64,000 nucleotides of DNA, from contig DDVS01000002.1 of assembly GCA_002345565.1 (NCBI GenBank), positions 688,798 through 752,797 on the forward strand. The letters run 5' to 3'. The notes beneath the pieces were generated by a model. That model saw nothing but the letters and a program-made list of their open reading frames with translations. It made no database searches and was not told the origin of the DNA. Below are positions 42,369-50,911 of the stretch, one piece after another; within the stretch, counting starts at the first letter, position 1, and each line of letters opens with the position of its first letter. The translations under genes and the position numbers were made by a program. The DNA comes from Flavobacteriales bacterium UBA2306 (GTDB taxonomy: Bacteria; Bacteroidota; Bacteroidia; Flavobacteriales; Weeksellaceae).

Positions 42369-42752
42369 TTGAAAAATTATAGAATACATATAGGCATTTT
42401 GACACTCTTCTGTCTGGTTTTCTTTATGATACCAAGTCAGAGCTATGCCTGTTCCAAAAATTCAACAAAGACCGAGCGGTCCTTCTCAAAAGAGAAATCC
42501 AAAAAATCAGAACATAAAAAAGGTTGTAAGGGCAAATCCTGCAAAAAATGCAAAAGCGGCAACTGCGATGGTGGTTGTTCACATAGCTCTTGCAGATGCA
42601 GTGCTTCAACGACCTCCCTATACTTACCAATCCCAATCGAATTAAAAGCTAAAAATCCATTTGCTGAAGTTAAAAAGCAAAAATTCGGTTTCAAGGAAGC
42701 CTACTATTCTTCGGGATTTTTCTTCATTTGGCTACCTCCTAAAATAAGCTAA
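42369..42752 (+). CDS. small exported Cys/Lys-rich protein, DUF6660-like
   Basis: 127 residues from TTG 42369, chosen because only it gives a full signal peptide (I-G-I-L-T-L-F-C-L-V-F-F, cleaved near S-Q-S-Y-A); ATG 42426 would remove it. Mature part: lysine-rich with K-G-C-K-G-K-S-C-K-K-C-K-S-G-N-C-D-G-G-C and C-R-C, then a tail ending F-I-W-L-P-P-K. Tail and layout resemble the protein at 28508. Probably a periplasmic copper-binding protein. Confidence 0.7.
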   Translation: MKNYRIHIGILTLFCLVFFMIPSQSYACSKNSTKTERSFSKEKSKKSEHKKGCKGKSCKKCKSGNCDGGCSHSSCRCSASTTSLYLPIPIELKAKNPFAEVKKQKFGFKEAYYSSGFFFIWLPPKIS

Positions 42753-42754
42753 AA

Positions 42755-42806
42755 CTATGGCCTGATAGCCATAGGTGTGCCTTGTCAAAAGCTATTCCGG
42801 CTTTTG
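42755..42806 (+). terminator. two consecutive hairpins, terminator-like
   Basis: CTATGGC-N6-GCCATAG (42755-42774), then AAAAGC-N7-GCTTTT (42788-42806). They separate the Cys-rich gene from the next copper transcript. Confidence 0.55.
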
Positions 42807-42889
42807 CAAATCCCCTATTTGTACTATTTATTTTAAAATTCAAGGGAAATGGGTTTGCTAATACCCCTTTTCCGAAAATGTATATTATT

Positions 42890-43771
42890 ATGAAATCATT
42901 ATCAAAAATAGTGATGGTAATCGCCGTATTACTATCATCAATAAACGTGTTTGCACAAATCAAGAATGCGAAAACGGAAACCATAAAAATTTATGGCAAT
43001 TGTGGTATGTGCAAAGCCACCATCGAAAAAGCAGGTAACGTAAAAAAGGTAGCCAGTGTGGACTGGAACAAAGATACCAAGATGGCTACGCTCACGTATG
43101 ACGGCGACAAAACAAATCAGGATGAAATCCTGAAACGTATCGCTTTGGCTGGTTATGACAGTGAGAAGTTCCGTGCGCCGGATGACGTATATGCTAAACT
43201 GGCTGGTTGCTGCCAGTATGATAGACCAGTAAAGACGGTTGCCAAAAACAAGGAGGCGGGAATGGACATGAATGCCGGACATGGCAATCACGACCATAGC
43301 CAAATGGCAGCACCCGCTAACAAAGATGCAGCCCAAAACCAATCACAACTGAAAGCTGTATTTGACAACTACTTTTCAGTGAAAGACGCTTTGATAAAAA
43401 TCGATGCGGCGACCGCATCTGCCAAAGCCGCTGAATTGGCTGCATCCCTTAAAGCAGTCGATATGAATAAGCTATCGGCAGAGGAACATACGGCTTGGAT
43501 GAAAGTGATGCAGGACTTGACGGCCAATGCGGAAAGCATTTCAAAATCAAAAGATGTTGCAAAACAAAGAAGTGCTTTTGCGGCACTTTCGGGAAGCATC
43601 TACACACTGGCCAAAGTGTCTAAACAGGATACTCCCGTTTATTACCAGCACTGCCCTATGTACAATGGAGGTAAGGGAGCCAATTGGCTAAGTAAAGAGA
43701 ATGCTGTTAAAAACCCATATTACGGCTCACAGATGCTTACCTGCGGCAGTACGGTCGAAACCATTAAATAA
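42890..43771 (+). CDS. exported HMA plus DUF3347 protein
   Basis: 293 residues from ATG 42890 (the frame is open from 42782, but the signal peptide starts here: 1-23, ending V-F-A-Q). HMA domain with G-N-C-G-M-C-K-A (about 36-42), a His/Met-rich linker (M-N-A-G-H-G-N-H-D-H-S-Q-M near 126-138) and DUF3347 (about 155-293) with the C-P-M-Y-N-G-G-K-G-A-N-W-L motif. Likely a periplasmic copper carrier. The DUF3347 motif recurs in the protein at 46237. Confidence 0.87.
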   Translation: MKSLSKIVMVIAVLLSSINVFAQIKNAKTETIKIYGNCGMCKATIEKAGNVKKVASVDWNKDTKMATLTYDGDKTNQDEILKRIALAGYDSEKFRAPDDVYAKLAGCCQYDRPVKTVAKNKEAGMDMNAGHGNHDHSQMAAPANKDAAQNQSQLKAVFDNYFSVKDALIKIDAATASAKAAELAASLKAVDMNKLSAEEHTAWMKVMQDLTANAESISKSKDVAKQRSAFAALSGSIYTLAKVSKQDTPVYYQHCPMYNGGKGANWLSKENAVKNPYYGSQMLTCGSTVETIK

Positions 43772-43785
43772 CAGGTCTGAAAGCT

Positions 43786-44091
43786 ATGGTACAGTACAAT
43801 GACATGGTGCAGGCGCTTAAAGACCTAAGACAGCGTGGATACAGTATGGACTTTAGTCTGTTGCCGGACTGCCTGTACTGTGCGTCAAGGAGCCTGAAAC
43901 TAAAACCGGAGGATTTTACGGTTACGGAAACCCATAGGTTTGAAAGCCTCGACAGCAGTCCTGATAACAATGCCGTGATTTATGCCATATCGTCCAATGA
44001 TGGTAAGAATAAAGGCGTACTTGTGGATGCCTATGGTGCTTATGCCGAAGAAATGACCCATGAGATGGCAAAAAAATTAAGTGCAACATAA
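43786..44091 (+). CDS. small conserved protein of unknown function (family often labelled PRPP synthetase)
   Basis: 101 residues, soluble: L-K-D-L-R-Q-R-G-Y-S-M-D-F near the start, D-C-L-Y-C (28-32), L-K-P-E-D-F-x-V-x-E-x-x-R-F-E, A-I-S-S-N-D-G-K-N-K-G-V-L-V-D-A-Y-G. It resembles a Bacteroidota family carrying a phosphoribosylpyrophosphate-synthetase label with none of that enzyme's motifs. Its C-x-x-C and location suggest a metal-related role. Confidence 0.7.
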   Translation: MVQYNDMVQALKDLRQRGYSMDFSLLPDCLYCASRSLKLKPEDFTVTETHRFESLDSSPDNNAVIYAISSNDGKNKGVLVDAYGAYAEEMTHEMAKKLSAT

Positions 44092-44109
44092 CTTTTAAAA
44101 CCCCTTATT

Positions 44110-46230
44110 ATGAAAAAATACACGTGTCCCATGCACCCGCAGGTGCTAAAAGACGAACCAGGCAAATGCCCGCTTTGTGGCATGGCACTGGTTCCCGTTG
44201 GCGGTAGCTCAGTTTCTCATGTACAAAAATCAGGACATGGGCATTCCGGGCATTCTCATCATAACCAAGCCAGAGATAGCTTTAACAAACATGAGGGGCA
44301 TCATACAGGCGATTTTCTCGCTCGTTTTTGGATAAGCCTCGTCATTACAATCCCTATCCTGCTCCTGTCACACATGATACAGCAATGGTTGGGTTTCTCC
44401 CTTGCTTTCAATGGCGATAAATATGTGTTGCTGGCATTGGGTACGGTGATTTATTGCTATGGAGGCTTACCATTCCTAAAGGGAATGATTGGCGAGGTGA
44501 AAGCCAAAGCCATAGGGATGATGACACTTGTTGCTATCGCCATATCCGTAGCCTATGTCTATTCCGTAGCCGTTGTATTTGGCTTGCAGGGTATGGATTT
44601 CTTTTGGGAACTGGCAACCCTAATTGACATCATGCTGTTAGGGCATTGGCTGGAAATGCGTTCCCAAATGGCTGCTTCACGGGCATTACAGTCATTGGTA
44701 GCGTTACTGCCCAACGATGTTACCGTGGAACGAGGCGGAGAAGCTGTAAAGATAAAGCTAGAAGACCTGCAAAGCGGTGAAACGGCTATCATAAAACCGG
44801 GTGAAAAAATTCCAGCCGACGGATTGGTTCTGGATGGGCTTTCATATATCAACGAGAGTATGCTTACCGGAGAAAGTGTTCCCGTAAAAAAGGAAAAGGA
44901 CGGAAAGGTCATCGCAGGCTCTATCAATGGTGATGGTGCGCTGAAAGTTAAGGTAACAGCCGTTGGAAAAGACAGCTACCTGAACAGGATTATCAATCTT
45001 GTGCAGGAGGCACAAGCTACTAAGTCCAATACGCAAAACCTTGCGGACAAAGTTGCCAAATGGCTCACCTTTATTGCCATTGCCGTTGGCATAGGCACAT
45101 TTGCCTATTGGTATGCAAGCAGTGGAGATATTGCCTTTGCGCTTGAAAGAATGGTGACGGTAATGGTAACGGCCTGCCCGCACGCATTGGGCGTGGCTAT
45201 CCCGTTGGTGGTCGCCATTTCCACAACGCTATCGGCGACCAATGGTCTGCTCATCCGCAACCGCACAGCATTTGAAACCACCCGAAAACTTTCCACTGTC
45301 ATTTTTGATAAGACCGGAACGCTCACCAAAGGTTCCCATGCCGTAGAAAAGGTTATACCGTTAACAGACGAATATAATGCCGATGAGGTTATCCAGTATG
45401 CTGCCGCAGTACAGCAAAATTCGGAACACCATATCGCCAAAGGCATTATGGCTACATTGAAAGAAAAGAGCCTTGCCTTATGGAAGTCTGAAAACTTCAG
45501 CTATATGCAGGGCATAGGTGTTAAAGGTGTTGTGAACGGGAAAAATGTCGTAGCTGGCGGCCCGAATTATTTCACCGAAAACCACCTTTCCCTGCCTGAA
45601 ATTCCAAACGAAATCAATCAAGAGGCCGAAACGGTCAACTTTGTCCTCATTGATGACCGGGTAATCGGCATCATTACTTTGGCAGACAGTATCCGTGAGG
45701 GTTCGGCACAGGCGATTGAGGAACTCAAAAAAATGGGCATCAAGTCCTTTCTGCTGACCGGGGACAACGACAGGATTGCTGGTTCCGTAGCCGGAAAATT
45801 GGGTATGGACGGGTATTTGGCTAATGTGCTTCCGCACAACAAGCAGGAGAAAGTAAAGGAGTTTCAGGCAAAAGGCGAAATCGTAGCAATGACTGGTGAT
45901 GGTGTAAATGATGCACCTGCACTGGCACAGGCAGATGTGGGCATTGCCGTGGGTTCCGGTACGGACGTGGCTGCCGAAACAGCGGATATCATATTGGTAG
46001 ACAGCGACCCGAGGGATGTGGTCAAACTGATTGACTTCGGCAAACTTACCTACAAAAAGATGGTACAGAACCTGATATGGGCGGTTGGCTACAACGTGGT
46101 GGCAATACCGCTTGCGGCAGGCGTACTCTATCCGAATTTTGTTTTAAGTCCCGCTATGGGTGCTGTGCTGATGAGTGTAAGCACCATTGTAGTGGCTATT
46201 AACGCAAGTTTTTTAAAAATCAAAAAATAA
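44110..46230 (+). CDS. copB: CopB-type copper P1B ATPase (CPH class)
   Basis: 706 residues. N-terminal heavy-metal-binding domain C-P-M-H-P with Cys6, Cys20 and Cys23, then a His-rich linker (S-G-H-G-H-S-G-H-S-H-H). Membrane motif C-P-H at 356-358 instead of C-P-C, phosphorylated Asp400 (D-K-T-G-T), hinge G-D-G-V-N-D-A-P. The CPH class is associated with Cu(II)/Ag export. It complements CopA in the same module. Confidence 0.94.
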   Translation: MKKYTCPMHPQVLKDEPGKCPLCGMALVPVGGSSVSHVQKSGHGHSGHSHHNQARDSFNKHEGHHTGDFLARFWISLVITIPILLLSHMIQQWLGFSLAFNGDKYVLLALGTVIYCYGGLPFLKGMIGEVKAKAIGMMTLVAIAISVAYVYSVAVVFGLQGMDFFWELATLIDIMLLGHWLEMRSQMAASRALQSLVALLPNDVTVERGGEAVKIKLEDLQSGETAIIKPGEKIPADGLVLDGLSYINESMLTGESVPVKKEKDGKVIAGSINGDGALKVKVTAVGKDSYLNRIINLVQEAQATKSNTQNLADKVAKWLTFIAIAVGIGTFAYWYASSGDIAFALERMVTVMVTACPHALGVAIPLVVAISTTLSATNGLLIRNRTAFETTRKLSTVIFDKTGTLTKGSHAVEKVIPLTDEYNADEVIQYAAAVQQNSEHHIAKGIMATLKEKSLALWKSENFSYMQGIGVKGVVNGKNVVAGGPNYFTENHLSLPEIPNEINQEAETVNFVLIDDRVIGIITLADSIREGSAQAIEELKKMGIKSFLLTGDNDRIAGSVAGKLGMDGYLANVLPHNKQEKVKEFQAKGEIVAMTGDGVNDAPALAQADVGIAVGSGTDVAAETADIILVDSDPRDVVKLIDFGKLTYKKMVQNLIWAVGYNVVAIPLAAGVLYPNFVLSPAMGAVLMSVSTIVVAINASFLKIKK

Positions 46231-46236
46231 ATAAAA

Positions 46237-46902
46237 ATGAAAAATCTAACATTATCAATCATTGCTGTTATCATGGCATTTGTAACAGTATCATGCAATC
46301 AGGCATCCAACAAAAACGAGCAGTCTTCAAGTGATACTGCTGTTGTATCACAAGAACAGTCAGCTTCCCAACCAAAAGAGGATGATACGGTAGCTGCGCC
46401 CGTTGTGAGTGAAACTCCGAGCGGTCAGGAAGCAAAAGCAACAGGAAAAGAAGAAGCAAAAAACTTTTCTATTGCGCCCATAGTTACCGATTATCTGTCC
46501 TTAAAGAACGCCCTTGTTTCGGACGATGACAAAGCTGCCGCCAGTTCAGGGAAAAAGCTGTTAGCTACCCTGAATAAAGTGGACATGAAAGCCGTTCCTG
46601 CCGATAAGCACAAAAAGTACATGGACATAGCGGACGATGCTAAAGAACACGCAGAACATATCGGGGAAAATGTCGGCAACATCCACCACCAGCGGGAACA
46701 TTTGGCCTCGCTTGGCGAAGATTTGAAAGACCTGATTGATTTGTTCGGTACATCGCAAACATTGTATCAGGACCATTGCCCGATGTTCAATGACGGTAAG
46801 GGTGCTGTTTGGTTCAGCGAAAACAAGGAAATCAAAAACCCTTACTATGGTTCTAAAATGCTGACCTGCGGTAAGGTGGAAAAAACAATTAACAGCAAAT
46901 AA
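46237..46902 (+). CDS. DUF3347 lipoprotein
   Basis: 221 residues. Lipoprotein signal with Cys20 (V-T-V-S-C-N), low-complexity linker (25-75), then DUF3347 helical domain with the C-P-M-F-N-D-G-K-G-A-V-W-F motif near 180 and C-terminal N-P-Y-Y-G-S-K-M-L-T-C. These Met/Cys motifs match the protein at 42890 and probably coordinate copper at the membrane surface. Confidence 0.85.
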   Translation: MKNLTLSIIAVIMAFVTVSCNQASNKNEQSSSDTAVVSQEQSASQPKEDDTVAAPVVSETPSGQEAKATGKEEAKNFSIAPIVTDYLSLKNALVSDDDKAAASSGKKLLATLNKVDMKAVPADKHKKYMDIADDAKEHAEHIGENVGNIHHQREHLASLGEDLKDLIDLFGTSQTLYQDHCPMFNDGKGAVWFSENKEIKNPYYGSKMLTCGKVEKTINSK

Positions 46903-46913
46903 AATTCAGGGTT

Positions 46914-47438
46914 ATGGAAAATATGCAAAACAGTCACCATGCGGGTCATTCCTCGGAGCATGGCACGCACAATACAAAACATGCTTCGGCCATGTACAAA
47001 CGCTTTGCGGTGATGGCTGTCGCAATGTTCGCAGTGATGTATTTTATCATGTACGCCATGATTGACGGGTGGCAGAACCTGATACCCAATATCAATAATT
47101 TGTACATGACCCTGCTGATGACCTCGGCAATGCTGCTTATCGAATTAGCGATAATGAAAGTAATGTACCCCAACAGGAAGATGAATTGGGCGATAGCCAT
47201 CATCTCGGTTGCTGTTGGCATCTTTTCATGGTTTGGTATCAGGGAACAAATCAATGTCGGGGACAAGCAGTTTGCAAAGGGTATGATACCCCATCACGCA
47301 GCAGCCATATTGATGTCCGAAAAGGCACACCTGACCGACCCGGAACTGATAGAGCTGCAAAAAAATATACTTAAAACCCAAGCGGAAGAAATTGAACTAA
47401 TGAAGCGCAAGCTAAAAGAGTTTGAAGAAAGTAAATAA
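46914..47438 (+). CDS. DUF305-family membrane protein with His-rich N-terminus
   Basis: 174 residues. His-rich start (H-H-A-G-H-S-S-E-H-G-T-H), three membrane helices (29-50, 58-82, 88-105), then a DUF305 helical pair with G-M-I-P-H-H-A-A-A-I-L-M (about 122-133). DUF305 proteins bind copper through the H-H and Met residues. It lies 11 bases after the DUF3347 gene. Confidence 0.88.
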   Translation: MENMQNSHHAGHSSEHGTHNTKHASAMYKRFAVMAVAMFAVMYFIMYAMIDGWQNLIPNINNLYMTLLMTSAMLLIELAIMKVMYPNRKMNWAIAIISVAVGIFSWFGIREQINVGDKQFAKGMIPHHAAAILMSEKAHLTDPELIELQKNILKTQAEEIELMKRKLKEFEESK

Positions 47439-47464
47439 TAAAATTTAAAAAAACAAGTTTGGAC

Positions 47465-47884
47465 ATGAACAAAATAATAATTGGCTTTATTTCCTTATGA
47501 ACCCTGCTATTCACCGCTTGCGGTCAGGCGGGGTCAAATAAGGATGAAGCGGAACAGCAGCATTCGCAGGCAACTCCGGAAAGCAACGGACATACTACCC
47601 AAATAGGTGAATTGGTTCCATCGGATGAAGTCTGCATGGTCAACGATGCCTATATCGGCAAAAAGCAGTTTGAAGTAAAATTTGATGGTAAAACCTATTA
47701 CGGATGTTGCGAAATGTGTAAGGAACGTATTCCAAAAGATGCGACCGTGCGGATGGCGATAGACCCCTATTCCCATAAGCAGGTAGACAAAGCTAATGCG
47801 GTGATTGCTGTGACAGGAAATAACGGTGAAGTTTCTTATTTTGAAAACAAGGAGAATTATGCCAAGTATGTGAAAAAACAGTAG
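47465..47884 (+). pseudogene. small lipoprotein (copper module), in-frame TGA in the signal peptide
   Basis: A 140-codon frame from ATG 47465 with one internal stop, TGA 47498-47500 (codon 12), inside the signal peptide; the frame goes on T-L-L-F-T-A-C-G-Q, a lipobox. The mature part has C-M-V-N-D-A-Y-I-G-K, Y-Y-G-C-C-E-M-C-K-E-R (a TRASH/YHS-like Cys cluster) and is complete. Translation could restart at ATG 47636 or GTG-type codons only without a signal, so export is lost unless the stop is read through. Confidence 0.75.
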
Positions 47885-47916
47885 ACACAAAAAGATGAAG
47901 CCACAATAAAATAATT

Positions 47917-48372
47917 ATGACCATAAAGAAGAAAATCATATTGGGGCTGGCTGTCGTCCTGATTGCCATACAGTTCTTTCAGCCCTTACGGAACCAGGCG
48001 GTTGAAGTGCCAGCCACCCATATCGAAAGGGTGTACGCCGTACCCCAAAATGTAAAGGCTATCCTTGTTCAGTCCTGTTATGACTGCCATAGCAACAATA
48101 CCCATTATCCGTGGTACAGCCGTATCCAGCCCGGCGCATGGTACATGGCAGAGCATATAAAAAAGGGGAAAGAGGAACTCAACTTTAGCGAATTTGGCGA
48201 CTATTCTGTCCGCAGGCAGCGAAACAAGTTCAGGGCTATGGCCGGGCAGGTTAAGGACGGGGAAATGCCGTTGTCATCATACACACTAATTCATCGCAAT
48301 GCAGTATTGTCACCGGAGGATAAGCAGGTTTTGATAGCGTGGTTTAGCACAATGGAAGACAGCATTAAATAA
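47917..48372 (+). CDS. haem-binding-domain protein (single CxxCH)
   Basis: 151 residues. N-terminal helix (7-23) as signal anchor, then Y-D-C-H-S-N-N-T-H-Y-P-W-Y-S with the upstream Cys of S-C-Y-D-C-H (a C-x-x-C-H haem site about residues 54-58) and later D-G-E-M-P-L-S-S-Y, whose Met can be the sixth ligand. Matches the Haem_bd (DUF) family of small periplasmic cytochromes. May take electrons released by Cu(I) oxidation. Confidence 0.88.
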   Translation: MTIKKKIILGLAVVLIAIQFFQPLRNQAVEVPATHIERVYAVPQNVKAILVQSCYDCHSNNTHYPWYSRIQPGAWYMAEHIKKGKEELNFSEFGDYSVRRQRNKFRAMAGQVKDGEMPLSSYTLIHRNAVLSPEDKQVLIAWFSTMEDSIK

Positions 48373-48385
48373 AATTTTTCAAATC

Positions 48386-50659
48386 ATGAACAGATATAAT
48401 AAAATACCTATAAGAATTTTGCAAACAGTGCTGATACTGCTTTGCACGCAAACGCTGTTTGCACAGAGAGTGGTGCATTACGAGCTGTATGTAAAAGATA
48501 CGCTTGTCAACTATGCAGGTAAGCAAAAAAGGGCAATTGCCGTAAACGGGCAAATCCCCATGCCCACCCTTACCTTTACCGAGGGCGACACTGCCGAAAT
48601 AGTGGTGCACAACCAATTGAAAGAAAGCACATCACTTCACTGGCATGGTGTGTTCCTGCCCAATAAAGAAGACGGTGTGCCCTGGCTTACACAAAAACCC
48701 ATCGCACCGGGCACAACCTACACCTACCGTTTTCCGATTATCCAGCATGGTACGCACTGGTACCATTCCCACTCAGGATTGCAGGAGCAGATTGGCATGT
48801 ACGGAAGTTTTATCATGAAGAAAAGAAGCGATGATAAGACATTCAGAAAAGGAATTGACGATTTGCCGACCGTTCCAATTATATTAAGTGAGTGGACAAA
48901 TCTTAACCCCGATAATATCAACCGTATGCTACACAATGCAAATGATTGGGCGGCCATTAAGAAAGGCGCAACACAATCATATGTTGAAGCTATTAAGGAG
49001 GGAAAATTAGGGGTAAAGGTAAAAAACGAGTGGAAGCGGATGCTGGCGATGGATGTCAGTGACGTTTACTATGATAAAATCCTAATAAATGGTAGCCATA
49101 GCACCGATTTGAAAACAATTGATGGTAAAAAGCTAAAAGCAGGCGACAAAGTCAGATTGCGTGTTTCCAATGGAGGGGCGTCTTCATATTTCTGGCTACG
49201 GTATGCTGGAGGAAAAATTACAGTAGTAGCTAATGATGGGAATGATGTTGAGCCTGTAGAGGTGGACAGGTTAATCATTGCCGTTTCTGAAACTTACGAT
49301 ATTGTAGTGACTATCCCTCAAGATGGTTTGGCTTACGAGTTCTTAGCAACAACCGAAGACAGGACACAATCTGCGAGTTACTTTATAGGTGATGGGGTCA
49401 AACAGCTTATTTCTCCACTCCCACGATTGAAGTATTTCGAGGGGATGAAGATGATGAACGATATGATGAAAATGAATGGCGATTTGGACGATATGGGCAT
49501 GAAGATGAGCCTTAACCAAATGGACATGAATGTAGTGATGTATCCCGAAATTACCGGAGATGCAACAAAAAAAGCAGACCACAGTAAGCATGAGGGTATG
49601 GATATGGATAACGACGCTAACCGTTACAACGCTAATGCCTTGGGAGACATCAAAACATTAAATTATGCTATGTTGCAATCACCTTATAACACCTCTCTTC
49701 CAAATGATGCGCCTGTAAAAGAGTTGAAATTCACACTTACTGGCAACATGAACCGCTATGTATGGAGCATGGATAATAAAATACTTTCGGAAACTGACAA
49801 AATACCTGTAAAAAAAGGAGAAATTCTACGGATTACCATTTATAATAATTCAATGATGCGGCATCCAATGCATCTTCACGGATTTGATTTCAGGGTGATA
49901 AACGGAAAAGGCGAAAAATCGCCGCTTAAAAATGTGTTGGATATCATGCCTATGGAAATAGATACCATTGAGTTTTTAGCAAATGAGGAAGGTGATTGGT
50001 TCTTTCATTGCCATATATTATATCACATGATGGCGGGAATGAACAGGGTCTTTGAAGTTGGAGACTACAATAACCCCTATCTACCCGACAAGGCAAAAGC
50101 CTATAAAGAATTGCAAAGAGAAAGTAATATGCCTCATTTTATGGCACAAAACGATTTTGCAACCAATGGTAATGATGGAGAAGCTATGCTAATGAATGCA
50201 CGCTACCAATTAGGAACAGAATGGCGTTTAGGCTATAATAGTATGCACGGTTATGAAGTAGAAACCCATTTAGGTAGATACATTGGAAAGATGCAATGGT
50301 TCATGCCCTTTGTAGGTTTTGATTACCGCTACCGTAAAATGGGAGAAGATGAACACGAAAAGAACATATTTGGACAAACCAACAAGAAAGACACCCGCAG
50401 GGCGTTCAGTTTAGGGTTTATGTATACGTTTCCTATGCTGGTCAATTTTCAGGCAGAAGTATATCATGATGGAATTATGAGATTGCAGTTAATGCGTGAA
50501 GATATACCAATTTCAAAAAGACTAAGAGGTGGTTTTATGGTGAATACCGACTTAGAGTATATGGGAGAACTTAGGTATATCATTAATAAGAATATAGGTA
50601 TACGTACCCACTATGATAGCGATATGGGCTTTGGTGTGGGGCTGGCATTGACTTATTAA
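48386..50659 (+). CDS. multicopper oxidase fused to a CopB-like outer-membrane barrel
   Basis: 757 residues. Signal peptide (1-27, ending L-F-A-Q); three cupredoxin domains with all copper ligands: H-W-H-G (His85, His87), H-W-Y-H-S-H (His124-His129), H-P-M-H-L-H-G (His493-His498), H-C-H-I-L-Y-H-x4-M (His541, Cys542, His543, His547, Met552). A Met-rich insert (M-M-N-D-M-M-K-M-N, about 355-395) is the Cu(I) site typical of cuproxidases. Residues about 610-757 are not oxidase but resemble the CopB barrel (W-R-L-G-Y-N, V-G-F-D-Y-R-Y, ending A-L-T-Y). Oxidises Cu(I) to Cu(II). Confidence 0.92.
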   Translation: MNRYNKIPIRILQTVLILLCTQTLFAQRVVHYELYVKDTLVNYAGKQKRAIAVNGQIPMPTLTFTEGDTAEIVVHNQLKESTSLHWHGVFLPNKEDGVPWLTQKPIAPGTTYTYRFPIIQHGTHWYHSHSGLQEQIGMYGSFIMKKRSDDKTFRKGIDDLPTVPIILSEWTNLNPDNINRMLHNANDWAAIKKGATQSYVEAIKEGKLGVKVKNEWKRMLAMDVSDVYYDKILINGSHSTDLKTIDGKKLKAGDKVRLRVSNGGASSYFWLRYAGGKITVVANDGNDVEPVEVDRLIIAVSETYDIVVTIPQDGLAYEFLATTEDRTQSASYFIGDGVKQLISPLPRLKYFEGMKMMNDMMKMNGDLDDMGMKMSLNQMDMNVVMYPEITGDATKKADHSKHEGMDMDNDANRYNANALGDIKTLNYAMLQSPYNTSLPNDAPVKELKFTLTGNMNRYVWSMDNKILSETDKIPVKKGEILRITIYNNSMMRHPMHLHGFDFRVINGKGEKSPLKNVLDIMPMEIDTIEFLANEEGDWFFHCHILYHMMAGMNRVFEVGDYNNPYLPDKAKAYKELQRESNMPHFMAQNDFATNGNDGEAMLMNARYQLGTEWRLGYNSMHGYEVETHLGRYIGKMQWFMPFVGFDYRYRKMGEDEHEKNIFGQTNKKDTRRAFSLGFMYTFPMLVNFQAEVYHDGIMRLQLMREDIPISKRLRGGFMVNTDLEYMGELRYIINKNIGIRTHYDSDMGFGVGLALTY

Positions 50660-50710
50660 AATTAAATAACTAAGGGTAGTAAACTGCATAACCGTAAAAA
50701 AATATCGGTA

Positions 50711-50759
50711 AAAAAAAGGAGGTGATGCAGGTGTAATTCGCAAAGACTAACCTGCATCA
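50711..50759 (+). promoter_or_regulatory. perfect 16S-complementary sequence within a 10-bp hairpin
   Basis: AAAGGAGGTGAT equals the complement of the 16S rRNA 3' tail over 12 bases and runs into TGATGCAGGT (50723-50732), which pairs perfectly with ACCTGCATCA (50750-50759). ATG CAG GTG TAA starts at 50725. Bacteroidota rarely use Shine-Dalgarno, so this is unusual. It precedes rteC copy 2. Confidence 0.5.
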
Positions 50760-50778
50760 TACTACAACCCTTTAAAGT

Positions 50779-50882
50779 ATGCAACAAAAATCTATCTATC
50801 GTTCCATCATCAATACGGTAGAGGTTGAATTTTTTTAAGCAGTAATTGCATCATAAGCTAATACGAACAGTGTTAGCTTTTC
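50779..50882 (+). promoter_or_regulatory. possible leader peptide and hairpin before rteC copy 2
   Basis: A 19-codon frame from ATG 50779 (MQQKSIYRSI... ending V-E-V-E-F-F) stops at 50838; then AAGCTAA (50855) pairs with TTAGCTT to 50879, followed by T. A leader frame plus hairpin resembles an attenuator. The frame may equally be chance. Confidence 0.35.
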
Positions 50883-50911
50883 TGTATTAACCAATAATAT
50901 ATTACATCAAA

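Noticed and set aside
50725..50736. Three-residue frame ATG CAG GTG TAA after the perfect Shine-Dalgarno
   Set aside because: The start overlaps the ribosome-binding sequence, so it is unlikely to be translated; kept only as part of the hairpin observation.
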